Of a DNA stretch of 6,637 nt, positions 6,569 through 6,637 are shown piece after piece. The number at the start of each line of letters is the position of its first letter. The stretch's first letter is position 1. A program made the position numbers and the translations under genes. The notes beneath the pieces are model-generated. The model did no database searches. It had not been told where the DNA came from and was given only the letters and a program-made list of their open reading frames with translations. This stretch comes from Acholeplasmataceae bacterium (GTDB lineage: Bacteria > Bacillota_I > Bacilli_A > Acholeplasmatales > Acholeplasmataceae), in the NCBI GenBank assembly GCA_028690555.1, contig JAQVBA010000052.1:1-6637 (forward strand). Direction: 5' to 3'.

Positions 6569-6637
6569 TTAGTTTTTATTTTGCTGAAAATAAAAAAGAC
6601 TCCTTTGTTCAAGATCAGGTATCATTATTATACCTTC
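6569..6637 (-). CDS. possible C-terminal end of a gene entering from the right
   Basis: One minus-strand frame is open from the window edge to a TAA at 6569-6571, reading EGIIMIPDLEQRSLFYFQQN and two more residues; the other two minus frames are closed by stops within about 20 bases. The 22 residues look protein-like but match nothing I recognise. The plus strand is also open here, so the frame may be chance. The intergenic stretch 6476-6568 to its left holds no gene I can support, only an 8-base palindrome AAGTACTT (6543-6550). Confidence 0.15.
   Translation of the reverse strand, partial: EGIIMIPDLEQRSLFYFQQNKN
6617..6635. repeat. small inverted repeat at the right edge
   Basis: AGGTAT (6617-6622) and ATACCT (6630-6635) form six-base-pair arms around a seven-base loop. 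On the minus strand a TATAAT (6627-6632) lies across it, so it could be an operator-like element over a -10 box, with the -35 box outside the window. It is not followed directly by a T-run, so it does not look like a terminator. Low confidence without the flanking sequence. Confidence 0.3.

Noticed and set aside
6532..6637. Plus-strand open frame running to the right edge, beginning near a TTG at 6532 with a hydrophobic start
   Set aside because: There is no ATG and no Shine-Dalgarno, and the frame is cut by the window edge. The TTGACA at 6532-6537 has no -10 box at proper spacing.
1..6637. CRISPR arrays, tRNA or rRNA genes, insertion-sequence ends
   Set aside because: I looked for spaced direct repeats, cloverleaf-like segments, conserved rRNA stretches and transposase motifs and saw none.

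Overview
This window reads as AT-rich, low-GC Gram-positive or mollicute-like DNA that uses the standard genetic code. Shine-Dalgarno sites are AGGAGG-like, promoters are sigma-A-like, and TGA acts as a stop at the end of the SWIM-protein gene. An anaerobic, fermentative member of the Bacillota/Mycoplasmatota (for example Acholeplasma-like) would fit, but that placement is inference from composition and gene content only. All supported genes lie on the minus strand, so transcription runs from right to left.

Left two thirds (positions 154-4275): a compact two-gene metabolic operon. A sigma-A-like promoter (4247-4275) drives a Bcp/PrxQ-type thiol peroxiredoxin (3751-4206). Only 23 bases later comes a complete 1177-residue pyruvate:ferredoxin oxidoreductase (194-3727), closed by a clean rho-independent terminator (154-184). 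The pairing makes sense: PFOR is an oxygen-labile enzyme with three [4Fe-4S] clusters, and the peroxiredoxin removes peroxides. Further left, another sigma-A-like promoter (17-45) points out of the window towards a gene that is not visible.

Right third (positions 4326-6173): a second two-gene unit with the look of accessory DNA. It has a near-consensus promoter (6145-6173), then an AAA_14/DUF4143-type ATPase (4892-6106), and 12 bases later a small SWIM zinc-finger protein (4415-4879) whose ribosome-binding site overlaps the ATPase stop codon. A short, probably bidirectional hairpin terminator (4326-4351) separates this unit from the peroxiredoxin promoter.

Right end (6111-6637): the decayed remains of an XRE-type helix-turn-helix regulator gene (6111-6426), broken by one nonsense codon and two single-base frameshifts. 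Its last bases abut the ATPase start, and the ATPase promoter lies inside its 3' part. Beyond it are about 210 bases of AT-rich DNA with no well-supported gene. The most noteworthy points are the dead regulator upstream of the ATPase/SWIM pair, the unusual ATPase plus SWIM pairing itself, and the peroxiredoxin-PFOR operon. I did not find convincing evidence for a wholly new system; the ATPase/SWIM pair is the only candidate worth testing as one.
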